This document shows, piece after piece, positions 8,236-16,362 of a stretch of DNA of 42,094 bases; within the stretch, counting starts at the first letter, position 1; the number at the start of each line of letters is the position of its first letter. Below the pieces are notes generated by a model that saw only the letters and a list, made by a program, of their open reading frames with translations, ran no database searches and was not told where the DNA came from. This stretch comes from JAOZTV01 sp965371805. GTDB taxonomy: Bacteria > Acidobacteriota > Aminicenantia > UBA2199. The translations under genes were made by a program, and so were the position numbers. Location: the NCBI GenBank assembly GCA_965371805.1, contig CBDUZW010000045.1, forward strand, positions 1 through 42,094, given 5' to 3'.

Positions 8236-8790
8236 TTACAAATTATACTCAATCCCGGTTTCCTTGAGTTTTTCTTTTAAATCCTTTAATCCCCGGTATA
8301 ATAAATTTCTTACCTTTCCATCACTCCAGTCAAGGAATTCTGCAATTTCATTAGAATGCATTCCCATAAGATGCATTTTTAACACCTTAGCTCTTGCTTC
8401 TACCAAAGAATCAATTGCTTCATTAATAATTTTCATTAACTCCTCTTCTGAAAATTGTTTACCATAGGACTGAATATTTCCTTTTAAATCCAGTTTTCCC
8501 TGCTCATCCTCTATTTGAGCAACAACAAACAACTTACGCTTTGTAACATTCTTCATCATTCTTGAAGTTGTAGTATAAGCGATCCTACGTATATAAGAGT
8601 ATGGAGAGTATATCTTTTTCTCACTTTTAATAAATTCTTTCCAAATAATTATATTTATTTCCTGTTCTATATCATCCATATCAAATTGACTTATATCAGG
8701 AGAGGTTTCTCTAATAACTTTTTTTATAAGATTTGAGTACTTTTTTATAGTCTTTTCAACTTCTAAAATATTATCTATTGAGTTTCTCAT
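8236..8790 (-). CDS. ECF-type sigma-70 family RNA polymerase sigma factor
   Basis: Group 4 sigma factor of about 184 residues. Region 2 is visible around DMDDIEQEINIIIWKEF and the following YIRRIAYTT. Region 4 is the C-terminal helix-turn-helix: VLKMHLMGMHSNEIAEFLDW followed by a recognition helix ending RNLLYRGLKDLKEKL. I chose the ATG at 8790 (MRNSIDNILEV); a TTG three codons upstream is also in frame. It heads the set with a ZAS anti-sigma factor and the CHAT protein, all on the minus strand. Such factors usually activate their own operon, so CHAT, and possibly the divergent secreted proteins, are likely targets. The 337-bp gap upstream would hold the promoter. Confidence 0.85.
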   Translation of the reverse strand: MRNSIDNILEVEKTIKKYSNLIKKVIRETSPDISQFDMDDIEQEINIIIWKEFIKSEKKIYSPYSYIRRIAYTTTSRMMKNVTKRKLFVVAQIEDEQGKLDLKGNIQSYGKQFSEEELMKIINEAIDSLVEARAKVLKMHLMGMHSNEIAEFLDWSDGKVRNLLYRGLKDLKEKLKETGIEYNL

Positions 8791-8799
8791 ATTTATCAA

Positions 8800-9040
8800 A
8801 AATTATAAATAATCATCTGTTTTAAGTCAATCTTTTATGTAATTAATTAAAAAATAAATTGAAGTGAGAAAAAACCAATTGTTTTTACCTCTTCTACATA
8901 TGATGAAAAAAGATATAATTCAAAACTCAGCTAATTTTAGGCAGATGGAGATTATTCTTTTAATTTTTTTTAAAAGATAAAGGCAAAAGTTTCTTGAAAG
9001 ACAATGTTGGAATTTAGGAGAGTTAATGTGCGAGTAATGA
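8800..9040. other. divergent intergenic region
   Basis: Region between the minus-strand sigma-factor gene and the plus-strand Kre9/KNH-type gene. It is AT-rich with no convincing open frame. It must hold the promoters of both genes, but I cannot assign -35/-10 boxes with confidence. Its right part runs into the hairpin element at 9042-9104. Confidence 0.5.
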
Positions 9041-9041
9041 T

Positions 9042-9104
9042 GGCTATTAAAAGATAGTAGCCTTTTATATAAAGGGTTTTAAAAGTTTTACCTTAAAAAC
9101 TTTT
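9042..9104 (+). promoter_or_regulatory. tandem hairpin element A upstream of a secreted-protein gene
   Basis: Three potential stem-loops follow one another: a stem with arms GGCTA and TAGCC (9042-9062), a palindrome CCTTTTATATAAAGG (9061-9075), and an inverted repeat with arms AAAAGTTTT and AAAACTTTT (9081-9104). The last two recur almost unchanged at 10346-10391, ahead of the paralogous gene. The third recurs upstream of the subtilase gene at 40812-40835. The next gene starts at 9137 behind AAAGGAG. It may be a 5'-UTR regulatory structure or a protein-binding site. Confidence 0.6.
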
Positions 9105-9136
9105 GGGAATACTAAAACAATTTAAAGGAGAAAATA

Positions 9137-10183
9137 ATGAAACAATTATTTTTATTAATTATAGTTACAATAGTAACTATGGGTATGCTATCTGCTGCCA
9201 CTATTACAGTCACAAATCCTCATTCAGGTGATACCTGGAAAAAAGGATCTACTTACAACATAACATGGACAAAATATGGGAGATATGGCAGTATGGATGC
9301 AAATGTAAAGATCCGTTTGTATAATCCAGCCGGGACAAAAAAGATTTTGGAAATCTCAAATAGTACTGCAAATGATGGAAATTTTAGCTGGCCGGTACCA
9401 AATAGTGTAGCAAACGGGAGTTATGTTGTCAGAGTTAGGACTCTTGATAATGCAGTTTTAGATGACAGCAATGAGTTCAAAATCACAAGACCGTTATCAT
9501 TTAAACCAACCCCAGGTATGTTTGCACCTGAAGTAAAATTATCATTTACAGCACCTTTAGGAGATTTGAAACCCGGTACAATATTAACATTAGTAGGAAA
9601 AAATTTCGGAGAGAAAAAAGGAAAAATACTTATGTATGGAGATTTCACCAATAATCCAATAGAGCTTGTTAATATACAATGGATAAATGAAAATAGAATT
9701 ATCGCTAAAATCCCTAATTCTGCAAATGGTGAAAAAAATCAAATAGTAAAGATCATAGTGAAAACATCATATGGTATTAAAAGTAAACCCAGAGGAATGC
9801 GTTTTTATGGAAGAGAGGAGAAAGAGATAAAACAACAGGACGGAGTAACATGTGATTGTGGAGATGAAGCAAACTGGAATTTTTGTATTACAGAACATGC
9901 AATTGGTGGATGGCATAAAAACATGTGGGGAGCCCAAGGTGATGATGTTGGAGATGACAAATTTTTCATCAAACTTAAAAACGGATGGAAATTTAAAAGA
10001 ATGGAAACAGTAAAATGGGGTGGGACTTCAAGTGATGAAACACTCTCAGGACCTAATCCTGCTATTCCTGTTGGAAACTCAGAATGGAATCCGGTAATTC
10101 ACTGGAAAGTTACTCCGGGTGACAAAGTGTTTTATGAAATCAGGGTTTTTGTTGAAGGACCAATAGGAACACATTATAAATAG
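9137..10183 (+). CDS. secreted protein with Kre9/KNH-like and IPT/TIG-like domains
   Basis: A 348-residue exported protein. The signal peptide is MKQLFLLIIVTIVTMGMLSAA. Residues about 22-115 form a Kre9/KNH (Ser-Thr-rich GPI-anchored family) beta-sandwich domain recognised by VTNPHSGDTWKKGSTYNITW and NGSYVVRVRTLDN. Residues about 130-230 resemble an IPT/TIG domain (LTLVGKNFGEKKGKI). The C-terminal 120 residues include a Cys/Trp-rich stretch (CDCGDEANWNFC, GGWHKNMWG) and a beta-rich tail that I do not recognise. AAAGGAG precedes the ATG. It is the paralogue of the gene at 10424, sharing near-identical DNA in the first domain and the same upstream hairpin element. It is likely a cell-surface or extracellular adhesive or matrix protein; no catalytic residues are evident. 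Confidence 0.8.
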   Translation: MKQLFLLIIVTIVTMGMLSAATITVTNPHSGDTWKKGSTYNITWTKYGRYGSMDANVKIRLYNPAGTKKILEISNSTANDGNFSWPVPNSVANGSYVVRVRTLDNAVLDDSNEFKITRPLSFKPTPGMFAPEVKLSFTAPLGDLKPGTILTLVGKNFGEKKGKILMYGDFTNNPIELVNIQWINENRIIAKIPNSANGEKNQIVKIIVKTSYGIKSKPRGMRFYGREEKEIKQQDGVTCDCGDEANWNFCITEHAIGGWHKNMWGAQGDDVGDDKFFIKLKNGWKFKRMETVKWGGTSSDETLSGPNPAIPVGNSEWNPVIHWKVTPGDKVFYEIRVFVEGPIGTHYK

Positions 10184-10211
10184 GCTCTTTAATATAAGTA
10201 TTAAAATAATT

Positions 10212-10245
10212 AAGGAATCCGGTTAATACTGGATTCCTTTTTTTT
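10212..10245 (+). terminator. intrinsic terminator
   Basis: Stem AAGGAATCC / GGATTCCTT with a 10-nt loop runs straight into a T-run, 28 bp after the stop codon of the preceding gene. This is a textbook rho-independent terminator and separates the two Kre9/KNH paralogues into independent transcripts. Confidence 0.9.
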
Positions 10246-10345
10246 AATAAATATAGTGAGAAATAAAGTAAAAAAGAGTATTTAATAGTATTATAGAATC
10301 AAGTACACTAAATGGGAGAAATCATATGAAAACAAAACAGGCAAT

Positions 10346-10391
10346 AGCCTTTTATATAAAGGGTTTTATGAGTTTTACCTTAAAAACTTTT
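10346..10391 (+). promoter_or_regulatory. tandem hairpin element B upstream of a secreted-protein gene
   Basis: This repeats element A: the segment from TAGCCTTTTATATAAAGGG through GAGTTTTACCTTAAAAACTT differs from 9059-9104 at only two or so positions. It keeps the CCTTTTATATAAAGG palindrome and the second inverted repeat. The surrounding sequence is less alike, which suggests the element itself is conserved. The coding region begins 33 bp downstream behind AAAGGAGG. Confidence 0.6.
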
Positions 10392-10423
10392 GACTTTACG
10401 GAAATATTAAAAAGGAGGAAATA

Positions 10424-11959
10424 ATGAAAAAATTATTTTTATTAATTATTGTTACGATATTAACTATGGGTATGCTGTCTGCTGCCATTATTACAGTCAC
10501 AAATCCTCATTCAGGTGATATCTGGGTAAAGGGGAAATCTTACAACATAACATGGACAAAATATGGCAGTATGGATGCAAATGTAAAGATCCGTTTGTAT
10601 AATCCAGCCGGGACAAATAAGATTTTGGATATTACAAATAGTACTGCAAATGATGGAAATTTCACCTGGCCGGTGCCAAATACTGTTGCAAATGGGAGTT
10701 ATGTTGTCAGAGTTAAAACTCTTGATAATTTAACTTGGGATGATGGTGATGTTTTTTCAATTGCAAATGCTCCAATGCCAGCTGCTTCTATTACAGTAAG
10801 TAAACCAGCATCAGGTGAAACTGTAACAAAGGGGAGTCCATATACCATAAAGTGGACAAAATCAGGCGCTCAAGATGCATCAGTAAAGATCCGTTTGTAT
10901 AACCCTGCTGGGACAACAAAGATTTTGGATATTACAAATAGCACTGCAAATGATGGAAGTTTTAGCTGGCCGGTGCCAAATAATGTAGCAGTTGGTAATT
11001 TTATTGTCAGAGTAAAAACTCTTGATAATAATGTTTTTAACGACAGTGATGTATTTAAGGTCAAAGCACAATTTACTCACCATAGTATAGACTTGGCACA
11101 ATTAACTGATATGTCAATAAAAATCATAAAACCTTCATCAAGCAGTTTCTGGAAAGGTGGAACAAAACATGATATTATATGGGAAAATAAAAACGCAAAG
11201 AACAAAAAATTAAAAATAGACCTATATAGTTATGACGGCAAAGATTTTATTAAGAATATATACACAAAAAATTATTTATATACAAACCCAAATTCTACAA
11301 CAAGTAAATATTCTTGGACAGTTCCGGATATTGGCCCAAAAAAATGTAAAATAAAGATAAGTATCATTGATGGAATTGGGAAAGGTACTAGTGATATGTT
11401 TACATTGACAATTCCAACCAAAATTAAAAAATATAAAATATTCGGTACTACTTATAATAAAGTTAAGTGGAGAAAGCAAGAAAGATATGGTAATTCAAAT
11501 CCTGTATATTATGAAACTCCAACAGTAGGAGATCCAGGTCCAGGTAAAATGCGTTTTGGCTCAGAAAGTTTTAATAATAAAACTTCAGATTCATCATATT
11601 TATATCGTAGTTATGTTTTTTTTGATGTGAGCCAATTAAAAGGAAAAGGAGTGATTCTGAAGGCAAAATTACATTATACAGTTTATAAAACAACCGGTAA
11701 TTGTGGTATAAGCAAAGGCAATGTACATATTGTTGATGAAGCCTGGGAAAGCAAAATGTTTACCTGTTCCTTAACAACTATATATCAAAGCACAAATCTT
11801 ACACCCTTTATTACTAAATGGGTGGCAAATTCCGAATCAAATTTTGGTTTTGCTGTACTTGCGAAAGAGGCTGACCATTATCTTATTTGGGGACAAGACA
11901 CAAAGTGTTTTTCATATGCAAAAGATGTATATCTTGAAATAGAAATTCTAGAAAAATAG
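10424..11959 (+). CDS. secreted protein with three Kre9/KNH-like domains and a DNRLRE/CBM96-like C-terminus
   Basis: A 511-residue exported protein with signal peptide MKKLFLLIIVTILTMGMLSAA. Two closely related Kre9/KNH beta-sandwich repeats lie at about 22-112 and 120-210 (both contain VKIRLYNPAGT, ILDITNSTANDG and VRVKTLDN), and a diverged third lies at about 225-325 (IIKPSSSSFWKGGTKHDIIW). The C-terminal 175 residues (YRSYVFFDVSQLKGKGVILK, FGFAVLAKEADHY) resemble DNRLRE/CBM96-type carbohydrate-binding modules; that part is inference. A strong AAAGGAGG precedes the ATG. The first two repeats share long identical DNA words with each other and with the gene at 9137, indicating recent domain duplication. 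It is probably an extracellular binding or surface-layer protein. Confidence 0.8.
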   Translation: MKKLFLLIIVTILTMGMLSAAIITVTNPHSGDIWVKGKSYNITWTKYGSMDANVKIRLYNPAGTNKILDITNSTANDGNFTWPVPNTVANGSYVVRVKTLDNLTWDDGDVFSIANAPMPAASITVSKPASGETVTKGSPYTIKWTKSGAQDASVKIRLYNPAGTTKILDITNSTANDGSFSWPVPNNVAVGNFIVRVKTLDNNVFNDSDVFKVKAQFTHHSIDLAQLTDMSIKIIKPSSSSFWKGGTKHDIIWENKNAKNKKLKIDLYSYDGKDFIKNIYTKNYLYTNPNSTTSKYSWTVPDIGPKKCKIKISIIDGIGKGTSDMFTLTIPTKIKKYKIFGTTYNKVKWRKQERYGNSNPVYYETPTVGDPGPGKMRFGSESFNNKTSDSSYLYRSYVFFDVSQLKGKGVILKAKLHYTVYKTTGNCGISKGNVHIVDEAWESKMFTCSLTTIYQSTNLTPFITKWVANSESNFGFAVLAKEADHYLIWGQDTKCFSYAKDVYLEIEILEK

Positions 11960-11978
11960 AAGAATGCTTTAAGTAAAA

Positions 11979-12016
11979 AGCCCCCAATATTAATTATATA
12001 ATTAATATTGGGGGCT
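11979..12016 (-). terminator. long perfect inverted repeat; terminator for the trmFO-xerC transcript
   Basis: Arms AGCCCCCAATATTAAT / ATTAATATTGGGGGCT (16 bp, perfect) flank a 6-nt loop. In the minus direction the stem ends GGGGGCTTTTT, an intrinsic terminator placed about 195 bp after the xerC stop. In the plus direction no T-run follows, but the hairpin sits 19 bp after the stop of the Kre9/KNH gene and may also protect that mRNA's 3' end. Confidence 0.8.
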
Positions 12017-12092
12017 AGGAGGTTAGTTCAATATTAAATTAATATCCAAATCTTGTACATTCAAAATCAAAACCAAAAATATTTATCAAAAG

Positions 12093-13200
12093 TTTTTAAA
12101 ATGAAAAGCATTGTATTCTTGGATTTATTATCATTTTTTTTATTTAAAAATACTAAGAATACTGCATATATTGTTCTTTATAATGTAAACGATTGTTTAA
12201 TCCTTTTCTTTTTAGCTCCTCGGATGAAATTTATTATAGGTTTTTAAGAGATCAGAATAATTTAAGGATGTGTATTTTTCAGTTGTTACTAAATTTGAAT
12301 GTCCTAATAATTCCTGAATAACTCTCAAATTCGCTCCTCTTTGAAGCAGATGAGATGCAAATGAATGTCTGAATAAGTGAGGAAATACTTTTTTGTCAGA
12401 CCCTGTTACTTCCAAAAATAGTTTTTCCAGGATCCTTTCTATTGATCTTTCACTAATTTTAGCACCCCTATAATTCAGAAAAACATATTCTGTTTTATTT
12501 CCAAATTTTTTAAATATCTCTTCCTGGTAGACATTGATTAAATCGAGTGATTTTTTATTAAAGGGTACGATCCTCTCTTTATTGCCTTTACCAAGCACCC
12601 TTATTAACCTTTCTCTTTTATCTATATCCGACACTTTTATATTAGCAATTTCAGAGACTCTTAATCCGGCTGCATATAACAACTCGAACAAGGCTTTATT
12701 TCTAATATTTAAAAAACCATCAGAAGGAATATTATCTAAAAACTCACCCATCTCTTTTTCAGTTAATATTTCAGGCAGTTTTTTGTCTGTTTTAGGCGTC
12801 CGTATTCCATCAAAAGGATTTTTTTCAACCTTTCCCCTGGATAAAAGAAATGCATAAAAAGAGCGTATTGCATATATTTTTCTTGCAATAGTCGCTTTGT
12901 TTTTTGACCTTAAAAAAACATCAGAGATAAAATCTCTAATATTGTCCTTATTTACTTTAAGTTTATTCTCTTTAATATAATCAAAAAACTGTTTAGTATC
13001 CTGATCATATGCTCTAATTGTATTAGAAGAAAAAAAAAGAATATTCTTCAAATGCTCCAAATATTCATTTAAATATTTTCTGTTATTATCCATTTTTTTA
13101 ATTCAATAATCGCTCTTTCTGCTTTCTTTGTTTTTTTAATTTTTTTAATTTCTTTTCTTTTTATTTTTTTTATTTCATCGAGTTTAATATCAGGTAATAA
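12093..13200. repeat. 1.1-kb direct repeat, copy 2 (native xerC locus)
   Basis: This 1,108-bp stretch matches 2720-3794 in direct orientation, about 9.4 kb away. It spans the xerC 3' flank, xerC and the last roughly 130 bp of trmFO. The boundaries do not carry recognisable transposon ends or target-site duplications, so it looks like a segmental duplication rather than an insertion sequence. Confidence 0.92.
12212..13093 (-). CDS. xerC: tyrosine recombinase XerC
   Basis: Full-length 293-residue Xer-type site-specific recombinase that acts with its partner at dif to resolve chromosome dimers. The N-terminal SAM-like core-binding domain (about 1-95) is followed by the catalytic domain with R145 (GLRVSEI), K169 (GKGNKER), H239 and R242 (PHLFRHSFASH), H265 (LLGHSNL) and the nucleophile Y274 (TEKYTSLNY). 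The ATG lies inside the end of trmFO (25-bp overlap), implying translational coupling. The trmFO-xerC order is common in Firmicutes-like and related genomes. A terminator at 11979-12016 ends the unit. A near-identical but internally deleted copy lies at 2839-3687. Confidence 0.93.
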   Translation of the reverse strand: MDNNRKYLNEYLEHLKNILFFSSNTIRAYDQDTKQFFDYIKENKLKVNKDNIRDFISDVFLRSKNKATIARKIYAIRSFYAFLLSRGKVEKNPFDGIRTPKTDKKLPEILTEKEMGEFLDNIPSDGFLNIRNKALFELLYAAGLRVSEIANIKVSDIDKRERLIRVLGKGNKERIVPFNKKSLDLINVYQEEIFKKFGNKTEYVFLNYRGAKISERSIERILEKLFLEVTGSDKKVFPHLFRHSFASHLLQRGANLRVIQELLGHSNLVTTEKYTSLNYSDLLKTYNKFHPRS

Positions 13201-14403
13201 TCCAAAAGTAATTTTAGTTGGAGCAAAATTTTTCCAGTCAGCTGAAGAAATATAGTTTAAGAGTGAGCCACATGCAGAGTCATCAGGTGCTGGTCTGACA
13301 GGTTCTTCTAAAATACTTTTTGCAACAAATATTCCAGTTAAAAGTCCAGAACAAATTGACTCCACATATCCCTCTACTCCACTTATTTGACCTGCAAAAT
13401 ATATATTATTAATTTCCTGAGACCTATTATAATTATCAATAATCAGAGGAGCATTAATATATGTATTTTTATGCATCCTCCCATATCTTTCAAACTTTGC
13501 GTTCTCCAGACCTGGTAATTTTTGAAATATTCTCTTTTGCTCAGCATATTTTAACCTTGTCTGAAACCCAACCAACTGAAAGAAATTTTTTTTGAGATCA
13601 TCCTGCCTTAACTGTATTACTGCATGAGGCATTTCTCCAGTCTTTGGATCAATTAATCCAACTGGCTTTAAAGGTCCGAAAGACAAAGATTTATCACCAC
13701 GCCTTGCAATTTCCTCAACCGGAAGACAACTTTCAAAAAACTTGTCATCCTCAAAATCATGTAATTCTATTTTTTCACCTTTTTTTAGATCATCAACAAG
13801 GGTATAATATTGCTCCTCGTTTAGAGGGATATTAAGGAAATCTGCATCTCCCTTGTCATACCTTGATGCAAAATACAACTTATCCATCTCAATGGAATCA
13901 GCATCAATTATCGGGCTTGTTGCATCAAAAAAAAACAAACTCCTCCTGCTTGTAATCTTTGTTATGTTCTCTGCAAGTTCATCACTTGTCAGGGGCCCGG
14001 ATGCAATAATAACAGGATAGTCATTTTTTGGAATATCTTTAATTTCCTGTTCAATATATGTGATATTTTTGTTTTTCAGGATCTCTTCTTTAATATCTGT
14101 CGCAAGTAAATGACGGTCAACGGAAAAACTATTCCCAGCCGGCACTCTAAATTTTTCAGCTGTTTTGAGAAAAAAAGAATCCAAAAGCGTTAATTCTTTC
14201 TTTAAAAGACCAAGCCCGGTTGCAATATCATTAGATCCCAGCGAATTTGAACAAACCATCTCACCGGGATCACCAGTTTCATGTATTTCAGTTTTTTTTC
14301 CTGGACGCATCTCATACAACTTTACCTTAATTCCTCTTTTAGATATTTGATATGCTGCCTCAACCCCTGCAAGACCTGCACCAATTATAATCACTTCAGC
14401 CAT
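13069..14403 (-). CDS. trmFO: methylenetetrahydrofolate-tRNA-(uracil-5-)-methyltransferase TrmFO
   Basis: A 444-residue folate/FAD-dependent enzyme that makes m5U54 (ribothymidine) in the T-loop of tRNAs. The N-terminal FAD-binding Rossmann motif is IIGAGLAGVEAAYQISKRG. Family stretches EMRPGKKTEIHETGD, MVCSNSLGSN, FDATSPIIDAD, KPVGLIDPKTGEMPHAVIQL and YFAGQISGVEGYVES are all present. The usual C-terminus is extended by a lysine/isoleucine-rich tail (KKIKRKEIKKIKKTKKAE). The gene overlaps dprA by 8 bp and xerC by 25 bp, so it is an operon member. About 100 bp of its 3' end is duplicated at 3688-3794. Confidence 0.95.
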   Translation of the reverse strand: MAEVIIIGAGLAGVEAAYQISKRGIKVKLYEMRPGKKTEIHETGDPGEMVCSNSLGSNDIATGLGLLKKELTLLDSFFLKTAEKFRVPAGNSFSVDRHLLATDIKEEILKNKNITYIEQEIKDIPKNDYPVIIASGPLTSDELAENITKITSRRSLFFFDATSPIIDADSIEMDKLYFASRYDKGDADFLNIPLNEEQYYTLVDDLKKGEKIELHDFEDDKFFESCLPVEEIARRGDKSLSFGPLKPVGLIDPKTGEMPHAVIQLRQDDLKKNFFQLVGFQTRLKYAEQKRIFQKLPGLENAKFERYGRMHKNTYINAPLIIDNYNRSQEINNIYFAGQISGVEGYVESICSGLLTGIFVAKSILEEPVRPAPDDSACGSLLNYISSADWKNFAPTKITFGLLPDIKLDEIKKIKRKEIKKIKKTKKAERAIIELKKWIITENI

Positions 14404-15484
14404 CTATCACCTTCCTATATCCGTCTTCCATCTCAACCAGAACACCCTTAAGTATTAAGCCCATTAAGACAGAAATTACTTCAGAAACATTAAAAACACT
14501 TCTTTCTACAAAATAATCTACCCTTTTTACACTATTATCATCAATTAAGTCAAGTAAGGCCTGCTCCTTTTTTGATATTGATATGTTTCTTGGCTTTTGT
14601 TTTTCTAAATTTATTCCAAATTCATCTAAAATGTCTTTACTATTCTCAATCAACTTGGCGCCTTGTTTAATCAAATAATGAGGGCCAAAGCTTAAGGATG
14701 AATAAATGTGTCCAGGAACAGTAAAGACATCCCTGTTTTGCTCAATTGCAACTCTGGCCGTTATTAGTGAGCCACTCTTAATAGTTGCCTGAACTACAAA
14801 TACAGCTTTTGATATACCTGATATTATCCTATTCCTAATAGGGAAAAAAAATGGCCTGGGAATAACATCAAGGGGAAATTCAGATATTATGCAACCATTT
14901 TTTTCTATCTGAGGAAATAGAGAAGAATTACCAACAGGATAAAGACGGAGTAAACCTCCAGCATTAACACCAATTGTTTTGCCTCCATTAACTACTGTGA
15001 CCTTATGTGCAATAGAATCGATACCGTATGCCATCCCTGAAACTATTGTCAAACCTCCCTTACAAAGATCAGGTATAATAGAGTTTAATACATCTTTCCC
15101 ATAGGAGTTATTGTTTCTGGAACCAACAATGGCAAGTTTTTTTGTTTTTGAATTAAGAACAGCGAGATCTCCCTTCACATAAAGTATTTCTGGAGGATCA
15201 TAAATTTCTTTTAATAGATCCGGATAATTTCCGTCTTCTATAAAGATAATATTAATACCTGAATCTTCACTTTTTTTTATCTCTGTTAAGGCAATTTTTT
15301 CATAATTATAAAAAATATCTTCTATTTCTCCGGAGGAGTATCCAAACTCTATTAATCTGGTTTTTGGTAATTTAAAAGCTGAGTAAACTCTGAAACCCGC
15401 TTTTTCAACCTTTCGCCAGGCTGTTAAATTATTAAAAGAAACTAAAAAAGAGGCTAATCTTTTTAATTGATCCTCATCTAACAT
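14396..15484 (-). CDS. dprA: DNA-processing protein DprA
   Basis: A 362-residue DprA/Smf protein that binds incoming single-stranded DNA and loads RecA during natural transformation. A short N-terminal helical region precedes the Rossmann-like core: GSRNNNSYGKDVLN, IVSGMAYGIDSIAHKVTVVN, GGKTIGVNAGGL, SEFPL, FPIRNRIISGIS, VVQATIKSGSLITARVAIEQ and VFTVPGHI are the conserved family blocks. The C-terminal about 60 residues form a winged-helix-like DML1 segment (LIDDNSVKRVDYFVERS). It overlaps both neighbours (11 bp with the Usp gene, 8 bp with trmFO). Its presence does not by itself prove competence, since dprA is widely conserved. Confidence 0.95.
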   Translation of the reverse strand: MLDEDQLKRLASFLVSFNNLTAWRKVEKAGFRVYSAFKLPKTRLIEFGYSSGEIEDIFYNYEKIALTEIKKSEDSGINIIFIEDGNYPDLLKEIYDPPEILYVKGDLAVLNSKTKKLAIVGSRNNNSYGKDVLNSIIPDLCKGGLTIVSGMAYGIDSIAHKVTVVNGGKTIGVNAGGLLRLYPVGNSSLFPQIEKNGCIISEFPLDVIPRPFFFPIRNRIISGISKAVFVVQATIKSGSLITARVAIEQNRDVFTVPGHIYSSLSFGPHYLIKQGAKLIENSKDILDEFGINLEKQKPRNISISKKEQALLDLIDDNSVKRVDYFVERSVFNVSEVISVLMGLILKGVLVEMEDGYRKVIDG

Positions 15485-16358
15485 ACTTAAATGGTGGAAT
15501 GATCAGTACTGGAATATCAGAGTGCGTCAAAACCTTTTCTGTTATACTTCCAAGAAGAAGCCTTTCTGCTCCAACTTTCTGATTTGCCGCCATTATAATC
15601 ATATCAAATTTACCTTTTTTTGCAATTTCAAGAATCTTATGGGCAGGTTCTCCCATATCATATATTGTATCTTTGACATCATAGTTTGCTTCAAAAGCAA
15701 TTTTTTTAATTTTCTTATTAATTGATTCAATTAATTTATCTCTCTTTAAAACCGGAACCTTATAATTAAAAAACTCTGAAATATGTGCTGTATATAAATC
15801 TGCTCCAAATTGTTCGGCAAATGACAATGAATAGTTTAATTCAGACAAAGATAGTTCCCCAAAATCTATAGGACACAACACTTTTTTTAAATTAACTTTT
15901 TTTTTCAAAGATGTTACAACTAGGATAGGAGATTTAGAATTTCTGATAAGCCGGGAAGTTGTCGAACCTATAAGTAGATCACTTATTTCTGATATACCTC
16001 TTTTACCAACCATAATAATATCTGCACTATTCTGATCAGCATAATTTAGTATTTTCTCACTTTCAATACCCTGTTCAACGACTACTTTAAATTTCAATCC
16101 AAGAGAGTCACAATACTTTTGGGTTTTTTTTAAAGATATATCAACTGATTCTTCTACTTCTGTAAAAAAATCATCTGTAGAAAAAAAAGCCCTCTCATAA
16201 ACCCATTCAGATATTTTGGGAAGTACAAAAACAGCATGATTATTCAGAGATAATTTTTCATTAAAATACTTTATGTATGGGACACATACCTTACTTTCCT
16301 TTGACAGGTCCGTAGCCCAAACTATTTCTTTTATTTGCTTCAAGAGTACTTTTTTCAT
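15474..16358 (-). CDS. tandem-domain universal stress protein (UspA family)
   Basis: A 294-residue cytoplasmic protein made of two Usp domains (about 8-150 and 157-290). Both keep the ATP-binding signature G-2x-G-9x-G-S/T: GKRGISEISDLLIGSTTSRLI followed by SPILVV in the first domain, and NQKVGAERLLLGSITEKVL followed by IPVLII in the second. ATP-binding Usp proteins act in stress and energy-limitation responses. It sits between the HU gene (4-bp gap) and dprA (11-bp overlap), so it is co-transcribed with the DNA-metabolism genes. An upstream ribosome-binding site is weak (the HU stop is close), which fits translational coupling. Confidence 0.9.
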   Translation of the reverse strand: MKKVLLKQIKEIVWATDLSKESKVCVPYIKYFNEKLSLNNHAVFVLPKISEWVYERAFFSTDDFFTEVEESVDISLKKTQKYCDSLGLKFKVVVEQGIESEKILNYADQNSADIIMVGKRGISEISDLLIGSTTSRLIRNSKSPILVVTSLKKKVNLKKVLCPIDFGELSLSELNYSLSFAEQFGADLYTAHISEFFNYKVPVLKRDKLIESINKKIKKIAFEANYDVKDTIYDMGEPAHKILEIAKKGKFDMIIMAANQKVGAERLLLGSITEKVLTHSDIPVLIIPPFKYVR

Positions 16359-16362
16359 GTTA

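Noticed and set aside
9042..9120. Known riboswitch (c-di-GMP GEMM type) upstream of the Kre9/KNH gene
   Set aside because: The stems are simple AT-rich palindromes and lack the conserved GEMM core and tetraloop-receptor sequences.
12053..12247. Plus-strand frame downstream of the second Kre9/KNH gene
   Set aside because: It runs through the xerC 3' flank and part of xerC in antisense, with AT-driven composition. The repeat copy at 2720 preserves the DNA because of xerC, not because of this frame.
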